DNA of 64,000 nucleotides. Origin: Fibrobacter sp. UWB13 (GTDB lineage: Bacteria; Fibrobacterota; Fibrobacteria; Fibrobacterales; Fibrobacteraceae). The position numbers and the translations under genes were made by a program. The stretch is from the NCBI RefSeq assembly GCF_900177805.1, contig NZ_FXAX01000002.1, positions 186,001 through 250,000 of the forward strand, written 5' to 3'. Position 1 is the first letter of the stretch. Each line of letters opens with the position of its first letter. The notes beneath the pieces are model-generated. The model was given only the letters and a program-made list of their open reading frames with translations. It did not search any database and was not told where the DNA came from. This document shows positions 9,836 through 17,937 of the stretch, one piece after another.

Positions 9836-11602
9836 TTAGCGGGCGATACGGACCGACTTCACTTCACCATTCTTGACAGAACGGAGCATATAGACGCCCT
9901 GGACCTTGATGGCACTCGTGTTCTTGAGCGTTGTCACAGCTTCGTCCATGGAGTAGGCACTCATGCGACCGATACGCACACCGTTCACGTCAAAGACGTA
10001 GTAGTCGCTGACTTCCGGATATTCGTAGCGAACCTGGGTCTGGATAGCGATAGGCGGATCATCACTATCGCCCTTTGTGAAGTTGATATAGTCGATATCG
10101 AAGTATTGCTTAGTCACATCCAGACGGAGGATATGCTTACCCGCCGGCAGCGTCACTTTTTTCTTCACATCAGAGAATTCATCGAAGCTAGAGCCTGAAA
10201 CATCGAACTCACCGATAGACTTTCCGTCAATGGAGAGTTTGAAGGAGCCAGAACCATCCGTAGCGACAGATGCCGTAGCCGTGTAGTCGCCCGCTTCTGC
10301 GATGTCGACAGAGTATTCCAGCCAGTCACCGGTCGTGTTGTAGCCAACAATGTATCCGGTCGCCTTCTTGTAGATATCGACATCCGCCGCATCGGTCTTG
10401 CGGTAATCGGAATCACCGTGGTTTTCTGGGTCACCATCGCTGTAAGACACATTGCTGACGCCATCGGTTTCGCCGACGCCGGTAATGTCAAAGTCTTCGA
10501 CTTCAATCTTGCCCGGGATTGCCAAAGCAGAGCCCTTGAACGGCTTGCGCGGCACCGGCTCAGGCGGTACATACGGAGCAAAGAGACCCGTATTATCCTT
10601 ACCGTCTTTGAGATGTTCCTTGAAGTACTGCTTGAGCCAAGTCATTGCCGGACGATCGCTACCATTCTTGATAAGACCGGAGTTTCCGTTCGTGGTCCAA
10701 GTGGCGCCGTAAATGTATCCCCAGAGGGTAATGCCTGCGACCTGAGGAGATTCCCAGAATGCGGGAATCTGTTCGGAGTAGCGCTGTTTCTGCTGGTTGT
10801 CGTTATCTGTACCGATATCGTATTCGGTAATGAAGAGCGGCATCGGTTCGCCCTTGGCATTCTTGACGCTATTCTGGATTTTGTTCAAAGCACTCTTAAA
10901 ATCGTTGGCGTTCATATCGGTCAAGTCATGAGCCTGCTGACCATAAGCATCGACCGGAGCACCCTGCTTCACGAGTTTGTTCACGAGGTCGATACCTTCG
11001 TTAATCTGCCACCTGAACGTGTTGTAGTCGTTGTAGATAAGGATTGCCTTCGGCCAGCGTTCGCGCGCCATCTTGAATGCAGTTGCCACGAATTCGTAGT
11101 TGCCGTTATCGCCACCGAGAGCCGGGATAATGTTGTTGTTTCGGCCATAACCGGAGTGGTAGCTGCCACCCGACTTGATGGCTTCATTCACCACGTCAAT
11201 CATTTCGAGATCGGGGTAATGAGCGGCAACGGCATCGAACCATGCGGTAATCGCCTTCTTGGTTTCGTCCGTGCTAAGGCCATTGAGCCAGTTCGGGTAC
11301 TGGGAGCCCCACACAAGAGCGTGGAACTTGAACTTGCCACCATTCTTTTTTGCCCAATTATAGCAAGCATCGCAGCCCGACCAATTGTAACGACCGCGAG
11401 TGCCTTCGATGGACGCCCACTTGCATTCGTTTTCGGCGGTAATCTGGTTCCAATAAGTCCCGAAATCGGACTGAACCTGGCCACGAGTTGTAATATTTCC
11501 TAGAAACTTTGCACCGCCATCGGCCATGCCGGGGCCTGCAAAGGAACTCGCTGCACCCAATAGGGCAACAGACACAAAACCCTTAATGAATTTTGATTTC
11601 AT
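9836..11602 (-). CDS. GH10 endo-1,4-beta-xylanase with CBM6 and C-terminal sorting-type module
   Basis: 588 residues. The signal peptide covers about residues 1-22, cleaved near SSFA-GPG. The GH10 domain (about 26-335) has acid/base E140 in MIDVVNEAI and nucleophile E260 in LFITEYDIG, so it should cut the xylan backbone with retention. A short Pro-rich linker leads to a CBM6 (about 360-510; IPGKIEVEDFD, ENHGDSDYRK, GDWLEYSV), which binds xylan or cello-chains. The last ~65 residues (YYVFDVNGVRIGRMSAYS ... YMLRSV) are the C-terminal module shared by most enzymes here, probably for export or surface anchoring. The start follows AGAGGATGTTGGAAA. It has its own terminator and a putative operator at 11687-11710. 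Confidence 0.95.
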   Translation of the reverse strand: MKSKFIKGFVSVALLGAASSFAGPGMADGGAKFLGNITTRGQVQSDFGTYWNQITAENECKWASIEGTRGRYNWSGCDACYNWAKKNGGKFKFHALVWGSQYPNWLNGLSTDETKKAITAWFDAVAAHYPDLEMIDVVNEAIKSGGSYHSGYGRNNNIIPALGGDNGNYEFVATAFKMARERWPKAILIYNDYNTFRWQINEGIDLVNKLVKQGAPVDAYGQQAHDLTDMNANDFKSALNKIQNSVKNAKGEPMPLFITEYDIGTDNDNQQKQRYSEQIPAFWESPQVAGITLWGYIYGATWTTNGNSGLIKNGSDRPAMTWLKQYFKEHLKDGKDNTGLFAPYVPPEPVPRKPFKGSALAIPGKIEVEDFDITGVGETDGVSNVSYSDGDPENHGDSDYRKTDAADVDIYKKATGYIVGYNTTGDWLEYSVDIAEAGDYTATASVATDGSGSFKLSIDGKSIGEFDVSGSSFDEFSDVKKKVTLPAGKHILRLDVTKQYFDIDYINFTKGDSDDPPIAIQTQVRYEYPEVSDYYVFDVNGVRIGRMSAYSMDEAVTTLKNTSAIKVQGVYMLRSVKNGEVKSVRIAR

Positions 11603-11686
11603 TTTCCAACATCCTCTTTGGTTAGTACTCTAACACTATTATAAACTTATTCTCATTTTCATCAGTTTATTCAAGATTGCGAAAAT

Positions 11687-11710
11687 TTATCATTGCCAAA
11701 ATGTCGACAA
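11687..11710 (+). promoter_or_regulatory. putative hemicellulase-regulon operator (GH10 #1)
   Basis: Core ATTGCCAAAATGTCGACAA, a slightly degenerate copy of the pseudo-palindrome found upstream of most enzymes in the window. It is 85 bp from the start codon and 44 bp from a perfect TATAAT (minus strand, 11638-11643). The factor that binds it is not known. Confidence 0.55.
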
Positions 11711-11733
11711 ACAGAAGTTTACATTGTACGAGA

Positions 11734-11765
11734 TGGTGACCCCGGCACGGAGGCCGGGGTGACAA
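11734..11765. repeat. dispersed short repeat, TGGTGA-CCCGGC family, copy 2
   Basis: TGGTGACCCCGGCACGG then AGGCCGGGGTGACA, an inverted repeat almost identical to 5865-5896. It lies between the operator of the first GH10 gene and the terminator of the second. Confidence 0.6.
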
Positions 11766-11770
11766 AGCAC

Positions 11771-11808
11771 AAAAAAAGAACCTTCGAGGGGAACCTCGAA
11801 GGCCTTTG
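11771..11808 (-). terminator. intrinsic terminator of the second GH10 gene
   Basis: CCTTCGAGG / CCTCGAAGG hairpin with a T-run in the minus direction, the same sequence as at 9752-9788. Confidence 0.85.
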
Positions 11809-11860
11809 GGTATTTAAGGCTCCCCGTTTGGTTTAGGGGAGTTATGGATTAGGATTCCTT

Positions 11861-13687
11861 TTAGCGAGAGATACGCACGGACTTCACAGCACCATTCTGG
11901 ACAGAGCGGAGCATGTAGATGCCGTTGTTCTTGACTTCGTTAGAGCTCTTGAGAATCTGCATGGCTTCGTTCATGGAGTAAGCGTTCATGCGGCCAAGGC
12001 GGACACCGTTTGCGTCGAAGACGTCGTAGCTGCCAATTCTCGGAGCCTGATACTGAATCTGCTGTTTGATGGAGATCGGCGGTTCATCGCCACCACCCGG
12101 ATTGTCAGCAACTTCACCCTTCACAAAGTTGATGTAGTCGATGTCGAAGTACTGCTGAGTCACGTCCATGCGGAGCACGTGCTTACCGGCCGGGAGCGTC
12201 ACCTTCTTCTTCACGTCGGAGAAGTCGTCGTAGCTTGTGCCAGTGACTTCGAATTCAGCGAGAGACTTGCCATCGAGAGAGAGCGTGAATGCGCCCGTGC
12301 CTTCGGTAGCAACAGAAGCGATTGCGGTGTAGTCGCCAGCTTCGGCAATGTTGATGGTGTATTCGTACCAGTCACCCGTAGTGTTGTAGCCGAGAGCAAC
12401 GCCAGTAGCCTTCTTATAAAGGTCAGCACCGGTATCCTTGCGGTAGTCGGAGTCGCCATGGTTTTCGGAATCGTCGCCATAGGATTCGTTGCTCGTACCG
12501 TCTTCGTTCTTGCCCTGGCCCGGCTTATCGAAGTCTTCGATTTCAATCTTGCCCGGAACAGCGAGAGCTTCGCCCTTGAACGGTTCCTGCGGAACAGGGT
12601 CAACCGGAGTGAGAACACCTGTATTGAGGCCAGTCGTGTTCACGCCCTTGTTGCTCTTGAGGTACTCCCTCATCCACTTCAAAGCGGCGCGGTCCTGGCC
12701 ATTCTTGACAATGCCGGAGCAGCCACTCGCAGTGCCGTTACAGTCGAGCCAAGTGCGACCATAAATGTAGCCCCAGATGGTAATGCCGGCAATGTGTTCG
12801 TTTTCCATGAAGTGAGAAATCTGTTCGGAGTAGCACTGCTTCTGGATATTGTCGTCGGTAGTTGCAATGTCGTATTCGCTGATGAACATCGGGGTCTGGG
12901 TCTTGTCCCAAATTTCCTTGAGCACACTCTTAAGGGTGTTGATGCTCAAGCAGGAGCCGCCACCACCGGTACCACCAGCGCCACCGCCCTGGCTCATCAT
13001 GTCGTGAGCCTGCAAACCGTATGCGTCAACCGGAGCACCGTTTTTCTTGATGGTCTGGATAAGCTGAATACCCTGATCCTTGTTCCACTGCACCGTGTTA
13101 TAGTCGTTATAAATGAGGATAGCCTTCGGCCAACGTTCGCGCGCCATCTTGAAGGCGGTCGTTACGAACTGGTAATTGCCACCATTATCGCCACCGAGTG
13201 CCGGAATGATGTTGTTGTTCTTGCCATAAGGAGAATGATAGCTGTTGTTGCCCGTACGGATAGCTTCGTTCACCACGTCGATCATTTCGAGATCGGGGTA
13301 ATGTTCCTTGACCGCATCGAACCAGGCGGTAATCGCCTTCTTCGTTTCGTCTGTGCTAAGGCCATTGAGCCAGTTCGGATACTGGGAGCCCCACACCAAA
13401 GCGTGGAACTTGAAGTGCCCCCCGTTCTGCTTTGCCCAGTTATAGGCAGCATCGCAGGCACCCCAGTTGTAACGGCCACGAGTACCTTCGACGGAACCCC
13501 ACTTACAGCCGTTTTCGGCCGTAGCCTGGTTCCAGAGCGCAGTAAAGTCTGAGCCGACACTATTACTCTGGGTAATGTTACCAATGAACTTGGCCGCGCC
13601 ATCGGCAAGGCCTGGACCTGCGTAAGAACTTACTGCACCACCCAAAAGTGCAGCAGCCAATAAACCTTTCAAATATTTTGATTTCAT
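11861..13687 (-). CDS. GH10 endo-1,4-beta-xylanase with CBM6 and C-terminal module (glycine-rich insert)
   Basis: 608 residues from the ATG at 13687. That start gives MKSKYLKG, matching the neighbouring paralogue and its GAGGATGTGGAAA leader; an upstream in-frame ATG at 13702 overlaps the Shine-Dalgarno. Signal peptide about 1-23, then GH10 (acid/base E141 in DVVNEAI, nucleophile E271 in FISEYDIA). A glycine-rich stretch (residues 231-245, SQGGGAGGTGGGGS) interrupts the catalytic domain shortly before the nucleophile strand and is absent from both paralogues. CBM6 follows (IPGKIEIEDFDKPG, ENHGDSDYRK), then the shared C-terminal module ending RSVQNGAVKSVRISR. Predicted xylan backbone hydrolase, secreted. 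An operator lies at 13774-13797. Confidence 0.95.
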   Translation of the reverse strand: MKSKYLKGLLAAALLGGAVSSYAGPGLADGAAKFIGNITQSNSVGSDFTALWNQATAENGCKWGSVEGTRGRYNWGACDAAYNWAKQNGGHFKFHALVWGSQYPNWLNGLSTDETKKAITAWFDAVKEHYPDLEMIDVVNEAIRTGNNSYHSPYGKNNNIIPALGGDNGGNYQFVTTAFKMARERWPKAILIYNDYNTVQWNKDQGIQLIQTIKKNGAPVDAYGLQAHDMMSQGGGAGGTGGGGSCLSINTLKSVLKEIWDKTQTPMFISEYDIATTDDNIQKQCYSEQISHFMENEHIAGITIWGYIYGRTWLDCNGTASGCSGIVKNGQDRAALKWMREYLKSNKGVNTTGLNTGVLTPVDPVPQEPFKGEALAVPGKIEIEDFDKPGQGKNEDGTSNESYGDDSENHGDSDYRKDTGADLYKKATGVALGYNTTGDWYEYTINIAEAGDYTAIASVATEGTGAFTLSLDGKSLAEFEVTGTSYDDFSDVKKKVTLPAGKHVLRMDVTQQYFDIDYINFVKGEVADNPGGGDEPPISIKQQIQYQAPRIGSYDVFDANGVRLGRMNAYSMNEAMQILKSSNEVKNNGIYMLRSVQNGAVKSVRISR

Positions 13688-13773
13688 TTTCCACATCCTC
13701 ATAGGTTAAGAGTCCCATACAACCATTATAAACATATCTTTGTTTTTAAAAATCGCCCCAAAAAGTCCAAAAT

Positions 13774-13797
13774 TTATCATTGACAAAATGTCCATAA
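13774..13797 (+). promoter_or_regulatory. putative hemicellulase-regulon operator (GH10 #2), best copy
   Basis: Core ATTGACAAAATGTCCATAA, with the dyad GACAAAATGTC at its centre. It is 87 bp upstream of the ATG at 13687 and 44 bp from a perfect TATAAT (minus strand, 13725-13730). It is the closest match to the consensus derived from all sites in the window. Confidence 0.65.
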
Positions 13798-13828
13798 TGG
13801 AATTTTTACAAAGCCGAGGTGACATAGT

Positions 13829-13866
13829 AAAAAAAGGACCTTCGAGGGTGAGCTCGAAGGCCTTTG
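13829..13866 (-). terminator. intrinsic terminator of the third GH10 gene
   Basis: Hairpin CCTTCGAG / CTCGAAGG with loop GGTGAG and a following T-run in the minus direction (TCCTTTTTTTAC). It is the same terminator family as behind the other two GH10 genes. Confidence 0.8.
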
Positions 13867-13912
13867 GGTATTTAAGGCTCCCCCATTCGGGGAAGTTATG
13901 GATTAGGATATT

Positions 13913-15790
13913 TTAACGGGTCACGCGGACGGATTTTACCATGCCGCTCTTGACGGAACGAAGCAGGTAGATTCCCTGGACCTTGATGGCGCTCGTATTC
14001 TTGAGGGTCGTCACGGCTTCGTCTACGGAGTAGGCGCTCATGCGGCCGAGACGGACGCCGTTCATGTCAAAGACATCGTAATCGCTGAGAACCGGGTAAT
14101 TCATGCGGAGGTTCGAGTGGATGGCATCCGGAATTTCTTCTTCGATCGGTTCGGGGTCGGTAGCGTCCTTGCCCTTCACGAAGGTGAAGTAGTCCACGTC
14201 AAACCAGGCGCCGGTTACATCCATGCGGAGAACATGTTTGCCTTCCGGGAGAGTCACGTTGGCCTTGACCTTGTTGTAGTCGTCATAATTTTCTTCACCT
14301 TCCTTGGCGGCGGGGACAGTAATCTTTTCGGTAAGCGCCTTGCCATCGAGAGAGAGTTGGAAGCTGGAGGTAGAACCTGCGGCAGCCACGGCGGCAAACA
14401 TCGTGTAGTCGCCCGCTTCCTTCACGTTCACGGTCCATTCGAGCCAGTCGCCTTCGCTGTTGTAGCCCACGATTACGCCGGTCGCCTTCTTGTAAAGGTC
14501 AACGCCCGTGTCCTTGCGGTAATCGCTATCGCCGTGGTTTTCGGAATCGTCGCTGTAGGACTGGTTGCTCGTACCGTCTTCGTTGACGCCCACACCCGGA
14601 ATATCGAAATCTTCGGCTTCGACCTTACCCGGAATGGCAATCGCTTCACCCTTGAACGGAAGCTGCGGTTCGGGTTCAACCGGAGTGAAGGTCACATCGT
14701 TCTTGCCCTTGCTCAAGTTCTTGGCGAAGTAGTCTTCGAGCCAGTTCATGGAAGCGCGCTTGCGGCCATCCTTTTCGATAAGGCCGGTGTTTGCAACCCA
14801 AGTAGAACCATTGATATAGCCCCAGATGGTAATGCCTGCGACCCAAGGAGTTTCCCACATGAACGGAATCTGGTTTGCGTAATCGTTTTTCTGCTTGGTA
14901 TCGTCGGCTTCGCCGATATCGTATTCCGAAACGAGGAGCGGGAGGCCCGTCTCGTTATGGATACGGGTCATCTTGCTTTCGAAATCGGACTTGCTCATGC
15001 CCTTGCAGTCGTGAGCCTGCTGACCGTAGGCATCGATCGGAGCTCCATTCTTGACGATTGTCTGGATGAGTTCGATACCTTCGTTGATCTGCCAGGAGAG
15101 CGTGTTATAGTCGTTATAGATAAGCACAGCCTTCGGCCAGCGTTCGCGGGCCATCTTGAAGGCGTTCGTGATAAAGTCGTACTGGTGCTTGCCATTTACA
15201 ACGCGGTCACCGCCGAGGGCTTCGATAATGTAGGAGCCGCCGCATTCGGTATCGTCGGTGCTGTGGCCTTCGGCACCTGCAGCAGGCTTGCCGTAACCAG
15301 AGTGGTAGTTGTTACCCGCCCAAATAGCTTCGTTCACCACGTCAATGTATTCGAGGTCCGGGAACCTCGCGGCAACGGCATCAAACCATTCGGTGATGTA
15401 CTTTTTGGTGAGTTCTACGGTAATGCCCGGATTTTTCTTTTTGCAGAGGAAGTTCGGGTACTGGGAACCCCAAACGAGGGCGTGGAACTTGAAGTGGCGT
15501 TCGCCCGGTTTTTCCTTGGCCCACTTGTAGGCGCTTTCGCACTTGTCGAAGTTGTCCCAGGCGAACTTGCTTGTACCGCTGTTGCCATTAGAAAGGGAAT
15601 GGATAGAACCCCACTTACAGCCGTTTTCGGGTGTAATCTGGTTCCAATATTGAGCAAAGTCGCTACGAATCTGGCCACCCGTAGTGATATTACCTAAGAA
15701 TTTAGCACCGCCATCGGCAAGGGCAGCGTTAGCAACGGAGACAAAACCAGCAACGGCTACTGCAGCCAAAGAGAGAGACAGTTTTCTCAT
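13913..15790 (-). CDS. GH10 endo-1,4-beta-xylanase with CBM6 and C-terminal module (third paralogue)
   Basis: 625 residues. Signal peptide MRKLSLSLAAVAVAGF... cut near residue 22. The GH10 domain has acid/base E154 (YIDVVNEAI) and nucleophile E289 (LLVSEYDIG). Compared with the two neighbours it has insertions around residues 66-80, 114-125 and 168-205, so its active-site loops differ and it may prefer another xylan type. CBM6 (about 395-545; IPGKVEAEDFD) is followed by the shared C-terminal module ending LLRSVKSGMVKSVRVTR. That module is nearly the same as in the first GH10, while the catalytic domains have diverged more. GAGGATTAGG precedes the ATG. The operator is at 15876-15899. Confidence 0.95.
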   Translation of the reverse strand: MRKLSLSLAAVAVAGFVSVANAALADGGAKFLGNITTGGQIRSDFAQYWNQITPENGCKWGSIHSLSNGNSGTSKFAWDNFDKCESAYKWAKEKPGERHFKFHALVWGSQYPNFLCKKKNPGITVELTKKYITEWFDAVAARFPDLEYIDVVNEAIWAGNNYHSGYGKPAAGAEGHSTDDTECGGSYIIEALGGDRVVNGKHQYDFITNAFKMARERWPKAVLIYNDYNTLSWQINEGIELIQTIVKNGAPIDAYGQQAHDCKGMSKSDFESKMTRIHNETGLPLLVSEYDIGEADDTKQKNDYANQIPFMWETPWVAGITIWGYINGSTWVANTGLIEKDGRKRASMNWLEDYFAKNLSKGKNDVTFTPVEPEPQLPFKGEAIAIPGKVEAEDFDIPGVGVNEDGTSNQSYSDDSENHGDSDYRKDTGVDLYKKATGVIVGYNSEGDWLEWTVNVKEAGDYTMFAAVAAAGSTSSFQLSLDGKALTEKITVPAAKEGEENYDDYNKVKANVTLPEGKHVLRMDVTGAWFDVDYFTFVKGKDATDPEPIEEEIPDAIHSNLRMNYPVLSDYDVFDMNGVRLGRMSAYSVDEAVTTLKNTSAIKVQGIYLLRSVKSGMVKSVRVTR

Positions 15791-15875
15791 ATACCTAATC
15801 CTCGTACACGGTTAATACCCATAACCATTCTAAACATATCCTCTTTTTGAGAATATGTTCAGAAAAAGCAATTAC

Positions 15876-15899
15876 ATATTATTGATAAAAAGTCCATAA
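15876..15899 (+). promoter_or_regulatory. putative hemicellulase-regulon operator (GH10 #3)
   Basis: Core ATTGATAAAAAGTCCATAA, 86 bp upstream of the start codon at 15790 and 44 bp from a -10-like TAGAAT (minus strand, 15827-15832). Confidence 0.6.
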
Positions 15900-15918
15900 C
15901 GGAATATTCGTAATGGAG

Positions 15919-15960
15919 ATGCCCGATCATCCCCGTCAAGCGAGGACAGGCGTCGGGCAT
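15919..15960. repeat. long inverted repeat between GH5 and GH10
   Basis: ATGCCCGA and TCGGGCAT bracket a 26-base interior. A partial further copy of the edge (GGCGGGCATGACA) follows at about 15971-15984. It resembles the other dispersed intergenic repeats. It lies downstream of the GH5 gene and may end its transcript, but no T-run is seen. Confidence 0.5.
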
Positions 15961-15987
15961 GAGAGGCTTCGGCGGGCATGACAATGC

Positions 15988-17646
15988 TTACTTGATGCGG
16001 TGGCCGGTGAGGTCGAAGTGGCGGCCGTTTTTCTCGACAAAGAGCTTGTTGTTTTGGACGCGGAGGCGCGGGGAGGAGTTTTCGAGAGTGCGCACGGAGG
16101 AAGCGCGATTTGCGCGGATTCCGACGGTTTCTTCGCATTTTTCGCCTTCGCAGAATTCGAGCCAGTCGATGTTTACGTAGTTCCCGACGACGAGCATTTT
16201 AAGCACGTGTTCGCCCGCAGCAAGCTCGCCCACCTTGGCCTGGACGGCGCTATAGGTGGTCCAGTCTTCGCCTTGCGTAGCGATGATGCTATCGGAAACC
16301 GCCTTGTCATCGACAAAGAGCTGCACGCCAGCCTTCTCGGAAGCAGTCGCCATCTGCACGGCAACGCTATACGTTGCGGTCTTTTCGACGTTCACCGTGT
16401 ATTCCATCCATTCGCCGGCTTGCGTGTAGCCAATGGCATGGCCCTTGGAGGCGTCCGCAGAATCAAGAGCAACAATGTCCACGGCGTCCTTGCGGTAGGC
16501 CTTGCCTTCGTTGTCGGTCGATTTGTCGTAGAACGAGACGCGGCTACCACCGAGGTCGTAATTTTCGGCCTGAATTTTTCCGGGGAGCGTTGCAGGCTTA
16601 CCGGCGATGGCTTTTCCGTCTGCATCAAGGCCGCCAAACGGGTCCTGCTGCGGAGGCGTTGTTTCAACCGTATCGGCCCAGGCCATCTGCATGCGGTCCA
16701 CACCGGACTGGTTCACTATCTGGAGCTTGGTGTTTACGCCTTCCCCGCTGCGCTTGGTCATGCTGTACCAGTCGCCATCACGGAGACCCGGCCAGTAGAA
16801 GCTGCCCATTTCCCATTCGCGGAGCTGATCGGACATGCCGCGAATGTAAGCGGTGAAGTAGTTGGTCGGAGCCTTGTTGTAATCCTGATAGTCGTAATGC
16901 ACGCCCGCCTTGTCGCCAGGACTCATGGCGCCGCCCCATTCCGTGCAGACGGTGCGGTCGATGTACTTGCCAACCTTGCCCTTGAAGCTGTTTTTCCAGC
17001 CCTGTTCAGTGGTGATGCTCATGTTCCAGAACGTGTATTCGTGAACGGCAAAGAGGCAGCCTTCAAAGCGCGGGTCGTCAGCGATGTCCGGAACGTTCCA
17101 AGCGAGGCCGGAACCATCGAGCAAAATGTGGTCGCGCGGGACGTTCGGGAATTTCTTGAGCCAGTCCGCATAGAGATTGCGAAGGTCCGTCTTGTTATAC
17201 ATGTGCGGTTCGTTGAAAATTTCAAAGTAGGCGTTCGGATGGTCGCCGTATGTTTCGACGAGTTTCGCCCACATTTTCCACCAATCGTCCATGTTCTTGG
17301 GCCCCGCAGGCTGCGCAGGGCCCCAGTAGCCCATAGCCACTCGACCATGTTCAAGAGCAGCATCCAAAGCACCCGAATACATGTCAAAAGCTTTAAGAAT
17401 GGTCGGTTCGTTCACCGGCATGCGCACGCTGTTTGTACCAAGCACTTCCTGGAACTGCCCGACAATACGGTCTGCAATGGCATAAGCCGATTCATGATTG
17501 TCGGAAAGGCTTAAGCCCGAAAGCACAAGAACGTCCGAGACGAAGTTGTCGCGCTTATCCGCCCAGTTGACTCCGCGGAATTGGCTTGTAACGGCGAATG
17601 AGTTTGCGCAAAGAAGAAAAGCTAAACCAAGAACTCTCTTTTTCAT
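15988..17646 (-). CDS. GH5 endo-acting glycoside hydrolase with CBM6
   Basis: 552 residues. Signal peptide about 1-18 (LLCANSFA-V). The GH5 domain (about 22-320) has acid/base E146 in EIFNEPH and nucleophile E236 in VCTEWGGA, plus the early RMPVNEP strand. GH5 enzymes cleave cellulose, mannan, xyloglucan or xylan; the sequence alone does not settle which. CBM6 covers about 360-495 (LPGKIQAENYDLGGSRV). The C-terminus (KLFVEKNGRHFDLTGHRIK) differs from the module shared by the other enzymes and is a shorter end type. GGGAGGATCTC precedes the ATG. A weak operator-like site is at 17735-17753. Confidence 0.9.
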   Translation of the reverse strand: MKKRVLGLAFLLCANSFAVTSQFRGVNWADKRDNFVSDVLVLSGLSLSDNHESAYAIADRIVGQFQEVLGTNSVRMPVNEPTILKAFDMYSGALDAALEHGRVAMGYWGPAQPAGPKNMDDWWKMWAKLVETYGDHPNAYFEIFNEPHMYNKTDLRNLYADWLKKFPNVPRDHILLDGSGLAWNVPDIADDPRFEGCLFAVHEYTFWNMSITTEQGWKNSFKGKVGKYIDRTVCTEWGGAMSPGDKAGVHYDYQDYNKAPTNYFTAYIRGMSDQLREWEMGSFYWPGLRDGDWYSMTKRSGEGVNTKLQIVNQSGVDRMQMAWADTVETTPPQQDPFGGLDADGKAIAGKPATLPGKIQAENYDLGGSRVSFYDKSTDNEGKAYRKDAVDIVALDSADASKGHAIGYTQAGEWMEYTVNVEKTATYSVAVQMATASEKAGVQLFVDDKAVSDSIIATQGEDWTTYSAVQAKVGELAAGEHVLKMLVVGNYVNIDWLEFCEGEKCEETVGIRANRASSVRTLENSSPRLRVQNNKLFVEKNGRHFDLTGHRIK

Positions 17647-17734
17647 GAGATCCTCCCTTTTTTATTAACCTACTATCCCCACCCATAAATATATGCTATT
17701 GGATGTGGAATGTCGTATGCGTGAATGCAAGTTG

Positions 17735-17753
17735 TTTTGTCAATTTATCAATA
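17735..17753 (-). promoter_or_regulatory. weak operator-like site upstream of GH5
   Basis: In the gene direction it reads TATTGATAAATTGACAAAA, two half-site-like elements in an altered arrangement. It is 89 bp from the ATG at 17646 and 42 bp from a -10-like TATATTTAT (17685-17693). It is kept mainly because the spacing fits. Confidence 0.35.
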
Positions 17754-17755
17754 GG

Positions 17756-17915
17756 AAAAAGCCCAGGGCTACGAGAGCCCCAGGCTTTGTGAGTGAGGAG
17801 GAAAGTGTGTAAGGTGCCCCCGGAATAAATCAGGGGAGACATAACACGAAAAAGCCCGGGGCTACGAGAGTCCCAGGCTTTGTGAGTGAGGAGGAAAGTG
17901 TGTAAGGTGCCCCCG
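17756..17915 (-). terminator. two tandem copies of a terminator hairpin downstream of GH95
   Basis: A 67-base unit at 17756-17822 recurs at 17849-17915 with two differences seen by eye. Each unit opens with a hairpin (AAAGCC...GGCTTT outer stem, AGGGCT/AGCCC inner stem) that in the minus direction ends in a run of five T, then GTGAGTGAGGAGGAAAGTG. The remaining interval of each copy (17813-17842 and 17905-17935) is a relative of the CCCGGC dispersed repeat. The pair would end transcription of the GH95 gene. Confidence 0.7.
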
Positions 17916-17937
17916 CAACAAGTGCGGGGTGACAAGT

